A model generated the notes under the pieces. That model saw only the letters and a list, made by a program, of their open reading frames with translations. It ran no database searches and was not told where the DNA came from. This document shows, one piece after another, positions 49,413 through 58,816 of a stretch of DNA of 64,000 bases. A program made the position numbers and the translations under genes. The first letter of the stretch is position 1; each line of letters begins with the position of its first letter. The DNA lies in assembly GCA_963780045.1 (NCBI GenBank), contig CAVZZZ010000001.1:1426001-1490000 (forward strand), read 5' to 3'. Source of the DNA: JANXQG01 sp963780045. GTDB taxonomy: Bacteria; Planctomycetota; Planctomycetia; Pirellulales; Thermoguttaceae.

Positions 49413-50523
49413 ATGCAAAGTCCTCTTGCTCATTCTGAAACGTGCGTCGCCGTCGTGGTGCCCGCCTTCCGCGCGGAGCGACAGATCGCGGCCGTGCTCG
49501 ACGGGATGCCCGAGTCCGTCCGATGGATCGTCGTCGTCGACGATGCCAGCCCTGACCAGACAAGCGAGATCGTCCGCCGCGCGATGTTCGACGATCCGCG
49601 TGTCAGGCTTGTGCAGCACACCGTCAACGAGGGCGTCGGCGGCGCGATGCTGACGGGCTACCGCGAAGCGCACCGCTTCGGCGCGGACGTCATCGCGAAG
49701 ATGGACGCCGACGGCCAGATGGACCCCCGCCACTTGCCGGCACTGATCGCTCCGATCCTCCGCGGCGAGGCCGACTACACGAAGGGGAACCGTTACATCC
49801 ACGCCCGCGCACTCCGCGCCATGCCCTTGCTGCGGCGGATTGGCAATGTCGGCCTCTCGTTCCTGACGAAGCTGGCCTCCGGCTACTGGGGCCTTTTCGA
49901 TCCGGCTAACGGCTACACGGCCATTCGCGCCAGCCTGATCCCTTTGCTGGACGAGGCGGCCATCGCGCGCCGATATTTCTTCGAGAGCAGCATGTTGCTG
50001 GAGCTGAGCCTGTTGCGGGCCGTGGTCCGCGACGTCTACATCCCTGCCCGCTACGGCGACCAGACGAGCCATCTTTCCGAAATGGAGACGCTTCGCACCT
50101 TTCCCGCCGCGCTGTTGAAAGGGCTTTGCCGTCGGGTGTGGATACAATACTTCGTGCGGGACTTCAGCATCGGCTCGCTCTATCTGCTGGCGGGCCTCGG
50201 GCTGCTGGCGGCAGGCACGCTCTTCGGCGGGGTCCATTGGTACCGCTCCATTCGCTACGGCACGCCCGCCACGACGGGGACCGTCATGCTGGCGGCGCTG
50301 CCCGTGATCATGGGCTTTCAGTTCCTGCTGCAATGCGTCGGGATTGGACATTCAAAATCAGCCGGTGGAATGCCTGAACCGCGACACGCCCGCCGCGGAA
50401 GGACGATTGGCAAACGGCCCCGTGTCCGAGTCGGGGGTCTACTCATGGCGATTCGCCGCGCGGTGTGCCGGTGGTGCGGACGAACATGTCGCAGCCTCCC
50501 CTGCCCTGCCCGGCCGAACGTGA
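49413..50523 (+). CDS. Glycosyltransferase family 2 with C-terminal membrane helices (one frame break)
   Basis: About 370 residues. CVAVVVPAFRAERQIAAVLD, WIVVVDDASPDQTSEIV, KMDADGQMDP (the D-x-D) and FDPANGYTAIR are standard GT2 motifs. Two hydrophobic helices follow (YLLAGLGLLAAGTLF and MLAALPVIMGFQFLLQ). Just after FLLQCVG, near 50345, the frame breaks. The alternative frame continues LDIQNQPVECLNRDTPAAEG and stops at 50523 within a G-rich repeat, while the original frame runs on without family character to 50564. It probably adds a sugar to a lipid carrier at the inner face of the membrane. Confidence 0.85.
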
Positions 50524-50543
50524 GCGTGCGGAGTATTAAGTAT

Positions 50544-50602
50544 GCAGTACCGGGTACATCGTAGTAAGTAATGGCCGCCGCGTACTTCGTACTGTGTACT
50601 CG
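50544..50602. repeat. Inverted GCAGTACCGGGTAC repeat between GT2 and sufS
   Basis: GCAGTACCGGGTAC at 50544-50557 and the TACTTCGTACTGTGTACTCG text at 50583-50602 form imperfect inverted arms. The unit is related to short tacts at 37775, 39784 and 57544. It lies between two convergent genes. Confidence 0.5.
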
Positions 50603-50606
50603 GAAC

Positions 50607-51863
50607 CTACTTCCGCTTGCGGTGAAACACCCGCTTGGCCGTCTCAACGGCCGGTCCAAGTTTCTCGACCTCAGTTAGCGTGTTGTAGAGATAGAAGCTC
50701 GCCCGCGCGGTGGCGGAGACGCCGTAGCGCTTGTGCAACGGCATGGCGCAATGGTGGCCGGCGCGGACGGCGATGCCGGTGCGGTCGAGTACTTCGGCTA
50801 CGTCGTGAGCGTGAACGCCGTCGACGGTGAAGCTGATGATGCCCGCCTTGTGCTCCGGACTGGGGCCGAGAATCCGCACGCCTTCGATGTTCTCCAGAAT
50901 CTCGTGGCGCGGGTGACCAGAATTCTTTCGTGCCGGGCGATCGCGTCCAGCCCGACGCGGTCGAGATAGTCGATCGCCGCGCCCAATCCGATGGCCGGCA
51001 CGATCGGCGGCGTGCCTGCCTCGAAGCGCGCGGGCAGGTCGCCCGGCTCGAAGCGGTCAAGCATTACTCGACGGATCATGCTGCCGCCGCCCAAGAATGG
51101 CGGCATCGCTTCGAGGATTTCCCGCTTGCCGTAGAGCACGCCGACGCCCGATGGACCCAACATCTTGTGCCCGCTGAAGACGAGGAAATCGCAATCCAGC
51201 GCCTGCACGTCGGTCCGCTGATGTGGAACACTCTGCGCCATCGACGAGCACCACCGATCCGGCCGCATGGGCGCGGCGGATGATCTCGGCCACTGGGTTG
51301 ATCGTGCCCAGCACGTTGGAAATGGACACAATGGCAACGAGCTTCGTCCGCTCGGTGAGCAGCGTGTCGAGCGAGTCGAGATCCAACAGGCCGTCGTCGG
51401 TGACCGGGATATGCCGCAGCACCGCGCCCGAGCGCTCGGCAAGCTGCTGCCAGGGTACGAGATTGGAATGGTGCTCCATCTCGGTGAGCAGGATTTCGTC
51501 GCCCGCGCGGATGTTCGCGTCGCCCCAGCTCCGGGCCACCGTATTGATGCCCGAAGTCGAGCCGTAAGTGAAGATGCACTGTTCGGGCGAGGGGGCGTTG
51601 ATGAAGGCCCGCACTTTTTCCCGCGCTTCGTCGAACAACTCGTCGGATTCGACGGCGAGCTGATGGATGCCGCGGTGGACGTTGGCGTAATGCGCCTCGT
51701 AACAGCTTATCATGGAGGCGATGACCTGCCGCGGATGCTGCGTGCTGGCGGCGTTGTCGAAATAGACCAGCGGCACGCCCTCGCGGACCTCGCGGGCGAG
51801 AATGGGAAAATCGGCTCGATAGATCGAGGGATCCAGCGGCGGGGCTTCGGCGAGCGCGCTCAT
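50607..51863 (-). CDS. sufS: Cysteine desulfurase SufS (two frame breaks)
   Basis: About 418 residues from the ATG at 51863, joined across breaks near 51230 and 50905. YFDNAASTQHPRQVIASMIS, the FTYGSTSGINTVA loop, TEMEHHSNLVPWQQLA, DFLVFSGHKMLGPSGVGVLY (PLP-binding Lys) and RAGHHCAMPLHKRYG (the catalytic Cys region, C-A-x-P) are all present. SufS takes sulfur from cysteine for Fe-S cluster assembly. Its start overlaps the sufU stop by ATGA, so the two are translationally coupled. Breaks in such an essential gene support sequencing error. Confidence 0.9.
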
Positions 51864-52252
51864 TTGCTCACCACCGGCGAATAGACCGCCTGCTGCAGCA
51901 CCCGCCACGGCAACAGGCAGCATTTCTGGCGGTTGGGCGTCAAGCGGGCGCCGAACAAGTCCAGCATGTCGCCGGCCGTGAATTTCTTGACCTCGTCGAC
52001 GGTGCGGCCGTCGAACTTCTCGGCGATCATCGAGGCTGCCGCCTGGCTGATGCAGCAGCCGTCGCCATTGAAGTAGACTTCGCGGAGCGTGCCGGCGTCG
52101 TCGATTTGCAATTCCATACGGACCACATCGCCGCAGAGCGGGTTGTCATCCTCGTGGCAATGGGTGCAACGGGCGCAATGGCCACGATGATACGGCTCCT
52201 CGTAATGCTCGAGGATATGGTCCTGGTAAAGCTCTTCTTCGTCGGCGGGCAT
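51860..52252 (-). CDS. sufU: SufU-type Fe-S cluster scaffold/sulfur acceptor
   Basis: This is a 130-residue protein starting MPADEEELYQDHILEHYEEP. NPLCGD (Cys40), GDGCCISQAAASM (Cys66/67) and RQKCCLLPW (Cys111/112) are the conserved zinc/cluster cysteines and acidic residue of SufU/IscU N-terminal-type proteins. An extra cluster CARCTHCH at residues 26-33 precedes the usual motif, which is uncommon and could add a metal site. It works with SufS, whose gene it overlaps. Confidence 0.9.
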   Translation of the reverse strand: MPADEEELYQDHILEHYEEPYHRGHCARCTHCHEDDNPLCGDVVRMELQIDDAGTLREVYFNGDGCCISQAAASMIAEKFDGRTVDEVKKFTAGDMLDLFGARLTPNRQKCCLLPWRVLQQAVYSPVVSK

Positions 52253-52436
52253 GATCGAAAGCGAAACGATTGTATCTCTACTGTGGTAGTGTAGGATAAA
52301 GCGATTAGTCCGGCAAGGGACGCGTTTCGCGCCGCCTCCCCTGCCCCGGCGCGAGCGCATACCGGGCGGAAGAACGGGGAACAGGCGCGCTCATCGGTAA
52401 GAGGAAACCGGGGAGGTTAGGAATCCGGCCATACTA

Positions 52437-53567
52437 TTACCGCCCCGGTCCCACCCAATGGGCGGTGCCTATCGCGTAATACATGCTGTCAAAGGGAGGT
52501 TTTCGACGGCTAGCGTACCAAAGCCGGTAGGAGCCGTCCTCAAGGCGCATGAATGTCTGACTTGTGGTGAAATTGGATTCCCAATCGTGGCTTGGTTCTG
52601 GCTTGAAGACCGGGTTGCCATCGAATTTAGTCCATTCTTTGCCGTCTTTGCTGACAGCAAGTCCCAAGGCCGTCTTGGTAGGACCATTCCAAAGGCTGCC
52701 ATAGAGCATGATAAAAATGCCGTCTTGCTTTATAACCGACGGATACACCAGGTGGTCGCCTCCTTCCCATTTCTGCTCCAAGGGAATCAAGGCCGGCTTG
52801 GAGGCAACGGTCCACGTCAACCCGTCCTGGCTCTGGGCGTAACGGATCACCCACGGGCGAACATGGACATCGACAAACCAAAGGCGATACGTCCCGCCGT
52901 CCTTCATGACGTGCGGCGCGTAGGCGTTTTCCACCAACGGCGCCGAAGGCGAGTCCCACTTTAAACCATCAACGCTGGTGGTTCGATAAATGCGATGCTT
53001 GTAATCGCCGGGCATGTCCACGCCGGTAAAATACATGATCAACCGGCCGTCCTCGCGCAGTGCCTTGCCGTTCTCATCGCGCAAGACATTGGGCGTCACG
53101 ATTCCCGTGCGATCGTCGCCGAAGCCGAGAACCGGAGAGCCGGCATACTTGGTGAAATGCACGCCGTCCTTGCTGGCAGCCAGGCCGATTTTATAAACCC
53201 GATCCTTGTCCGGGACTTTCGTGATTCGTCTTTTTTGCTCGTCGGTCAGCGGATGCTTCGGTTTGTAGATGCCTTTGGCCACAACGTCTTTCTGTGAGCC
53301 GGAATAATAGAGCCAATACTCGCCATTCTGGATAATGACGCAGGGACTGAAAAGATGCTGGTCGTCGAAATCCCCTTTGACTCCAATTTGGATGCAAGGT
53401 TTGTCGCCGTCCCGTGTCCAATTCATTGGCCTAAGCCATTTGTCCCGCGTTTTGTCCCAGTCCACATCGGCGGCCTGACCGTGTGCGGCGACAAAGAAGG
53501 AGCATAGCGCGAGTTTGACAGCGATGCCGCCGTACAAGGTGGAGACAAGCGAACTGCGTAATCTCAT
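52437..53567 (-). CDS. Secreted five-bladed beta-propeller glycosidase-like protein (GH43/GH32/GH130 type)
   Basis: This is a 376-residue protein from the ATG at 53567. A signal peptide ends near AAHGQAADVDW. Repeated blade text is clear: FSPCVIIQNGEYWLYYSGSQ, YKIGLAASKDGVHFTKYAGS, RLIMYFTGVD, HVMKDGGTYRLWFVDVH, GGDHLVYPSVIKQDGIFIML and LGLAVSKDGKEWTKF. This layout is shared by GH43, GH32/68 and GH130 families. The acidic catalytic residues cannot be assigned with confidence, so the substrate glycan remains open. It would act outside the cytoplasm. Confidence 0.75.
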   Translation of the reverse strand: MRLRSSLVSTLYGGIAVKLALCSFFVAAHGQAADVDWDKTRDKWLRPMNWTRDGDKPCIQIGVKGDFDDQHLFSPCVIIQNGEYWLYYSGSQKDVVAKGIYKPKHPLTDEQKRRITKVPDKDRVYKIGLAASKDGVHFTKYAGSPVLGFGDDRTGIVTPNVLRDENGKALREDGRLIMYFTGVDMPGDYKHRIYRTTSVDGLKWDSPSAPLVENAYAPHVMKDGGTYRLWFVDVHVRPWVIRYAQSQDGLTWTVASKPALIPLEQKWEGGDHLVYPSVIKQDGIFIMLYGSLWNGPTKTALGLAVSKDGKEWTKFDGNPVFKPEPSHDWESNFTTSQTFMRLEDGSYRLWYASRRKPPFDSMYYAIGTAHWVGPGR

Positions 53568-53766
53568 GGATCCTGCCTCGAAAGCTAGTTCCGGCGGGCG
53601 CATCGCGGTTGCGCCCGTTGGTGGTAGCCATTGATTCGGCTACTGTATCATGCAGCGCGGTTTTTCCGCAAGCTGCACGTGATAGATGCGATAAACGGCG
53701 CCGCAATGCTCGCTAATGCCGCAATGCGCTAATCGACGGCGTTCCAACATTTTACACGGCTAGCTC

Positions 53767-53829
53767 TTGACATGAATTACGCGGCCCCATATATTTAACC
53801 AAATGATTAATTAACCAATCGGTTTAGTA
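53767..53829 (+). promoter_or_regulatory. Sigma-70-type promoter overlapped by a probable ArsR operator
   Basis: TTGACA at 53767-53772 and TATATT at 53790-53795 are separated by exactly 17 bases, a near-consensus housekeeping promoter. Just downstream are two direct TTAACCAA words (53795-53802 and 53811-53818) and the palindrome AACCAATCGGTT at 53813-53824. These lie over the expected transcription start and immediately before the ATG at 53832. That is where an ArsR-type autorepressor would bind. Confidence 0.75.
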
Positions 53830-53831
53830 AC

Positions 53832-54197
53832 ATGGACGACCATCTCAGCCAGACCTTTGCGGCCCTTGCCGACCCGACGCGGCGGGCGATGCTAGCCCAT
53901 CTTTCCAAGGGCGAGGCCAACGTTTCCGACCTGGCCAAACCCTTTTTGAAAGGGATGAGCCTGCCGGCGATCTCCAAGCACCTCAAGGTCCTGGAGAAAG
54001 CCGGGCTGATCATCAAGTGGCGTGAAGGGCAATGGCGGCCATGCAAGTTGAAAGCCGAAGCGCTCAAGGACGCCGCCGGTTGGATGGAGCAGTATCGCGT
54101 CTTCTGGGAAGAAAGTTTTGACCGTCTTGACGCCTATTTGAAATCCGTCACACCAAAAAAGCCTCCGAAAGGAAAGAAAAATGCCGCCAAGAAATGA
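53832..54197 (+). CDS. ArsR/SmtB-family winged-helix regulator
   Basis: This is a 121-residue protein. LSQTFAALADPTRRAMLAHL, the recognition segment SLPAISKHLKVLEKAGLIIK and WREGQWRPCKLKAEAL are typical of the ArsR subgroup paired with SRPBCC genes, which lacks the metal-binding Cys pattern of SmtB. A Lys-rich tail ends the protein. It overlaps the next gene by 17 bases. It most likely represses its own operon from the palindrome upstream. Confidence 0.93.
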   Translation: MDDHLSQTFAALADPTRRAMLAHLSKGEANVSDLAKPFLKGMSLPAISKHLKVLEKAGLIIKWREGQWRPCKLKAEALKDAAGWMEQYRVFWEESFDRLDAYLKSVTPKKPPKGKKNAAKK

Positions 54198-54690
54198 GTC
54201 CAAGGACAAGTTCGTCATCAATCGCAGCTTCGACGCGCCGCTGGACGTGATGTTCGAGATGTGGACCGACCCAGGCCACTTTTCGCAATGGCTGCCGCCG
54301 ACGGGATTTACCATGCAGTTCGTCCGCTGCGACATCCGGCCCGGCGGCAGCACTTTCTTTTGCATGACGGGGCCGGGTGGCATGAAGATGTACGGCCGCG
54401 CGGAATACCTTGAAATCGTGAAGCCCGATCGTATTGTCTACGCCCAGCAGTTTTGCGACGAAGACGAAAACCTCTCGCGCCATCCGGCCGTGCCGACTTG
54501 GCCGGCAACCATGCTCACGACGGTAAACCTGACCGCCGAGGGACCGGACCGGACGCGCGTCACCGTGACCTGGGAGCCTCACGGTGCGACGACGCCCGAA
54601 GAACTTGCAACGTTCGTCAAGGCACGCGGCGGCATGACGCAGGGCTGGACCGGCTCGTTCGACAAGCTGGAGGCGCTGCTCGAACGCTGA
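54181..54690 (+). CDS. SRPBCC/AHSA1-family protein
   Basis: This is a 169-residue protein. FVINRSFDAPLDVMFEMWTD, HFSQWLPPTGFTMQFVRCDI, RPGGSTFFCMTGPGG, YLEIVKPDRIVYAQQF and the C-terminal GGMTQGWTGSFDKLEALLER define the AHSA1 subgroup of START-like domains. These bind a small hydrophobic ligand in a helix-grip cavity. Cotranscription with an ArsR repressor is a common arrangement. Ligand unknown. Confidence 0.92.
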   Translation: MPPRNESKDKFVINRSFDAPLDVMFEMWTDPGHFSQWLPPTGFTMQFVRCDIRPGGSTFFCMTGPGGMKMYGRAEYLEIVKPDRIVYAQQFCDEDENLSRHPAVPTWPATMLTTVNLTAEGPDRTRVTVTWEPHGATTPEELATFVKARGGMTQGWTGSFDKLEALLER

Positions 54691-54781
54691 GGAGCCCTGT
54701 CCTCCCCTCCCCCGCCCCACTCCCCTGCTCTTCTGCTACAATACGTGCTTCACTTTTGCCGGTGAGCGGCCGGATTGAAGA

Positions 54782-55627
54782 ATGAAGCGATTTGGAAACG
54801 TGGCAATCGTCGGCGTGGGCTTGATCGGGGGGTCGATCGGGCTGGCGCTGCGCGAGAGAAATCTGGCCGAAAGCGTCATCGGCATCGGCCGCCGCCAGGT
54901 GAGCCTGCGGATCGCCCGGCGGGTCGCCGCGATCACCAATACCACTATCAATCTGGCCAAGGGGGTTGCCGAGGCCGAGTTGGTCATTGTTTGCACGCCG
55001 CCGGGCCAAATTGTCGCGCATGTGCAGGAGGCCGCTCGGCATTGCCCTGAGGGAACGCTCATTACTGATGCGGGCAGCACGAAGGAGCGGATCGTTGCCG
55101 CGTTGGACAACCAACTGCCGCGTGGTTGCCGTTTCCTGGGCGGGCATCCGATCGCCGGCGGAGAAAAGACGGGCGCAAATTACTCGAAGGCGAACCTCTT
55201 CGACGGCCGCGTCACGGTGCTCACGCCCACCAAAAACACACGCGCCGAGGATTACGACCTGCTGGAAGAGCTTTGGCAGGCATTCGGCTCCGTGGTCGTG
55301 CAGATGACGGCCGACGAACACGATCGCGCGTTGGCCTTGACGAGCCACTTGCCACATTCGGCGGCTGCCGCGTTGGCGAACTCGGTACCGGAGAATTACT
55401 ATCGCCTCGCCGGCACGGGACTCTTGGACTCCGCACGGTTGGCCTCCGGCAACCCCGAGATGTGGCTGCAGATTTTCTTGCAAAACCGCGAGAACGTTTT
55501 GAAAGCTTTGGAGCATTTCGTCGGCCAGATCAAGGTCTTGCACACAGCGCTGGGTAACAGCGATGAGAAGACATTGATACAGTTTCTCACTCGGGCGAAG
55601 AAGAATCGCGATGCTTTGGGAAATTGA
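54782..55627 (+). CDS. tyrA: Prephenate dehydrogenase
   Basis: This is a 281-residue protein. VAIVGVGLIGGSIGLALRER is the NAD-binding loop, CTPPGQIV the second Rossmann half, and TDAGSTKERIVAAL and FLGGHPIAGGEKTG contain the catalytic His. LTSHLPHSAAAALANSVP supplies the substrate-binding His/Ser. TyrA oxidatively decarboxylates prephenate (or arogenate) to the tyrosine precursor. No ACT or chorismate mutase domain is attached. The 3' end overlaps the start of purL by 17 bases. Confidence 0.94.
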   Translation: MKRFGNVAIVGVGLIGGSIGLALRERNLAESVIGIGRRQVSLRIARRVAAITNTTINLAKGVAEAELVIVCTPPGQIVAHVQEAARHCPEGTLITDAGSTKERIVAALDNQLPRGCRFLGGHPIAGGEKTGANYSKANLFDGRVTVLTPTKNTRAEDYDLLEELWQAFGSVVVQMTADEHDRALALTSHLPHSAAAALANSVPENYYRLAGTGLLDSARLASGNPEMWLQIFLQNRENVLKALEHFVGQIKVLHTALGNSDEKTLIQFLTRAKKNRDALGN

Positions 55628-58600
55628 CGTCTATCCTGCGCCCGGCCAGCCTGACTTGCTGGGCCGAGGAGCCGCATCCGCCATCGCGGAGCTCGGGCTA
55701 GGCGGCGAGTTGCGAGTATCGGCCGCGCGCGGATTCTTGATCCAAGCCGGGTGGGACCGCGCAGGCCGAACAGGTCGCGCGGGAGTTGCTTGTCGACCCG
55801 GTCGTCGAGCGGGCTGTCGTTGCGCCGGTGGGGGATGAGGCGCGTATGTAGGTCCTACTTGCCGAGTTGGACTGAATGCGCCCGAAAGCGCGATGGGTGC
55901 CGGAAGTCTCTCGACGCAGCCGGACGAAAAAGTCCATTCCGGCAGAACGGACCTACCTATTCATGTCCTCCCCAAGCCGGGAGTAATGGACCCGGTGGCG
56001 CAGAGCGTGATGTCGGCGATCGAGGATTTCGGCCTGAAGGCGGAAGGCGTGCGGACGCTTAAAAAGTATTGGATCGAAGGCGGACGAATTGCGGAGCATG
56101 ACAAGTGTGCCGGATTCGTCAAGCTGCTGGCCAACGACGCCATCGAGCAAGTAATCGTCGGGCCGCTGACCTTTCAGCGCCTCGATCTCGGCGCCCCCTA
56201 CAGCTTTTGCCTGGTTACCGTGCCTATCCGCTCGATGGACGACGAAGCCCTCGAGGTGCTCAGCCGGCAAGGGCAGCTTTATCTTTCGCTGGTGGAAATG
56301 CAGACTATCCAGGCCCGTTTCCGCCAGTTCCAGCGTGACCCGACCGACGCCGAGTTGGAGACAATCGCCCAGACTTGGAGCGAGCATTGCAGCCACAAGA
56401 CGCTGACGGGCCGGATTCGTTACCGCGACGAGAGCGGCGAGCGGGTGTTCCAGAACATGCTCAAGGAGACAATTTTCGCTGCCACGCAGAAGATCCGCCA
56501 GGACCTCGGGCCGGACGACTGGTGCGTGAGCGTCTTTCGCGACAATGCCGGCATCATCCGCTTCGACAACGAGTACAACGTCGTTTTCAAGGTCGAGACC
56601 CACAACCACCCTTCGGCGTTGGAGCCTTACGGCGGGGCCAATACGGGCATCGGCGGCGTGATTCGCGATCCGATGGGCACCGGCATGGGCGCCAAGCCGA
56701 TCTGCAATACGGACGTTTTCTGCTTCGCGCCGCCCGACACGCCGGCCGAAGAGATTTCCGCGGGCGTGCTCCATCCACGGCGCGTGATCAAGGGCGTCGT
56801 CTGCGGCGTCCGCGACTACGGCAACCGCATGGGCATTCCCACGGTCAATGGCGCCGTTTACTTCGATCCGCGTTATCTTGGCAATCCGTTGGTTTTCTGC
56901 GGCAACGTCGGGCTAATTCCGCGCGACAAGTCGTTCAAGGAAACAAGGCCAGGCGACGTGGTGGTGGCCATCGGCGGTCGGACCGGGCGGGACGGCATCC
57001 ACGGGGCCACGTTCAGTTCGGCGGAGCTGCACAGCGAAAGCGAAACGGTCTCCGGCGGCGCGGTGCAGATCGGCAACGCGATCGCGGAAAAGATGATGCT
57101 GGACGTGCTCCTGGCCGCACGCGATCGAGGGCTGTACAACGCCGTGACCGATTGCGGCGCCGGCGGCTTTTCCAGCGCCGTCGGCGAGATGGGCGAAAAG
57201 ATCGGCGCGGAAGTCTGGCTGGACCGCGTGCCGCTGAAGTACGAGGGCTTGTCGCATACGGAGATTTGGATTTCCGAGGCCCAGGAGCGGATGGTGCTGA
57301 GCGTGCCGCCAGAGAAGGTGGATGAGCTAATCGCGCTGTGCGGCTCCGAAGGCGTGGAGGCGACGGTCATTGGTCAGTTCGTGCCGACCGGCAGGCTCGT
57401 CTTGAAGTATCAGGGGCAGCAGGTGGCCGATCTGGCGATGGAGTTTCTGCACAATGGGCGGCCGGAGGTGGTGAGGGAGGCGGTCTACGGGCAGGCAGGA
57501 GTTAGCGCCTTCGGTGCGAATGGCGACAACGCCGCGCGCACGAGTACGAAGTACACAGGTACTCAGTAGTCAGTTCTCGCAATATGCTGAACCACTCGAT
57601 CCGCCAGCCGCCACGCAATCCGCTAGCGAATTAGATGATTGCAAAATCGAATTCCTGGAAGAGAAGACGATTGACGCCACCGCCGCTCTCGTCCGCATCC
57701 TCGGTTCACTCAACGTTTGCAGCAAGGAGTGGATCGTCCGCCAATACGACCATGAGGTGCAGGCCGGGAGCGTGATCAAGCCGCTTGTCGGCGTGGCCAA
57801 CGATGGCCCTAGTGACGCGGCAGTGTTGCGGCCGGTTTTGAATAGCCGCCGTGGGATCGTCATAGCGTGCGGAATGAACCCCTATTACGGCGATCTCGAT
57901 CCGTATTGGATGGCCGCCGCGGCGATCGACGAAGCGGTGCGGAACTGCGTGGCCGTGGGTGCCGATCCGAGCCGAATCGCCATCTTGGACAACTTCTGCT
58001 GGGGGAACTGCGAACGTCCTGAGACGCTCGGCTCGCTCGTCCGCGCGGCGCTGGCCTGTTACGACGTGGCCACCGCGCTGGGCACGCCGTTTATTAGCGG
58101 CAAAGACAGTCTTAACAACGAATTCCGTCCGCAGGGCGCGGCCAAACCGATCGCCATTCCGCCGTCGCTTTTGATCAGCGCGATCGGCCAGGTGGAAGAC
58201 GTTTCCCGCTGCGTTACGATGGACTTGAAGGAACCGGGAAACTTGCTTTATATCGTCGGCGTGACGCGGAATGAGCTAGGAGGGTCGCATTTTAGCCGCG
58301 TCGCTTGCGACGAGTTCCTAGCCGGCGCCGTTCCGCGTCTCGACCCGCACGTCGCAAAAAGGACCTTTGCGGCGGTCCACCGTGCGATCCATGCCGGCTT
58401 TGTTCGCTCATGCCACGACCTGAGCGAAGGCGGCCTGGCGGTGGCCGCCGCTGAAATGGCTTTTGCCGGCGGCTTCGGAGCGGACTTTGGCTTGGAAACC
58501 GTTCCGTGCGAAGACGATCTGGATACTGCCGCGCGCGTGTTCAGCGAATCGAATACTCGCTTCCTTTGTGAGATGCGGCCGGGAAATGCGGACGCATTCG

Positions 58601-58746
58601 AGGCTGCAATCGCCGGCACGGCCTTTGCGCGAATCGGGACCGTCACCAAAAATGAGCAGTTGATCATTCGCTCCGGCGACGCGATCGTCGTTAAAAGCGA
58701 CTTGACCGCTTTGAAAGAAGCATGGCAGAAACCGCTGCGCCGGTAA
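55611..58746 (+). CDS. purL: Phosphoribosylformylglycinamidine synthase, PurS-PurL fusion interrupted by repeats
   Basis: The gene starts MLWEIDVYPAPGQPDLLGRG at 55611, a PurS-like domain fused to PurL as is usual in planctomycetes. The frame breaks near 55750. A 109-base hairpin element (55848-55956) then separates PurS from the PurL part, which resumes VLPKPGVMDPVAQSVMSAIE. PurL motifs include TWSEHCSHKT, VETHNHPSALEPYGGANTGI, GTGMGAKPICNTDV and VTDCGAGGFSSAVGEMGE. A second break near 57550 coincides with a GTAC-rich repeat, after which LVRILGSLNVCSKEWIVRQY, FISGKDSLNNEF and CHDLSEGGLAVAAAEMA complete the enzyme. It makes FGAM in purine synthesis. Confidence 0.9.
55848..55956. repeat. MITE-like hairpin element between PurS and PurL domains
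   Basis: GTAGGTCC at 55848-55855 and GGACCTAC at 55949-55956 are exact inverted ends. The similarity continues inward for about 26 bases (GTTGGACT on the left, AGTCCATTC on the right). The interior has no coding pattern and includes two in-frame stops for the PurS reading. It sits where the two domains are normally joined. Confidence 0.75.
57544..57568. repeat. GTAC-rich repeat inside purL
   Basis: GTACGAAGTACACAGGTACT lies at the point where the purL frame changes. Related ACCCAGGTACTCAG and GGGTACTCAAGTACTC words occur in intergenic DNA at about 39786 and 37778. The surrounding ~120 bases do not match PurL, which suggests inserted DNA. Confidence 0.6.
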
Positions 58747-58752
58747 CCGGCG

Positions 58753-58814
58753 CTGGAGTCCCGGCTTTAGCCGGCAATAAAGACCAGACAACCGGCTAAA
58801 GCCGGAACTCCAAC
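58753..58814. terminator. Perfect REP-type hairpin between convergent purL and sigma gene
   Basis: The left arm (GGAGTCCCGGCTTTAGCCGG, about 58755-58774) and the right arm (CCGGCTAAAGCCGGAACTCC, about 58792-58811) pair with one mismatch. They are two inverted copies of the dispersed element seen at 5314 and 18084. It fills the gap between two convergent stops (58746 and 58817) and can serve both strands as a terminator-like structure. Confidence 0.75.
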
Positions 58815-58816
58815 TG

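Noticed and set aside
49317..50351. A 344-residue minus-strand frame
   Set aside because: It is antisense to a GT2 gene with clear motifs; the shadow protein is low complexity.
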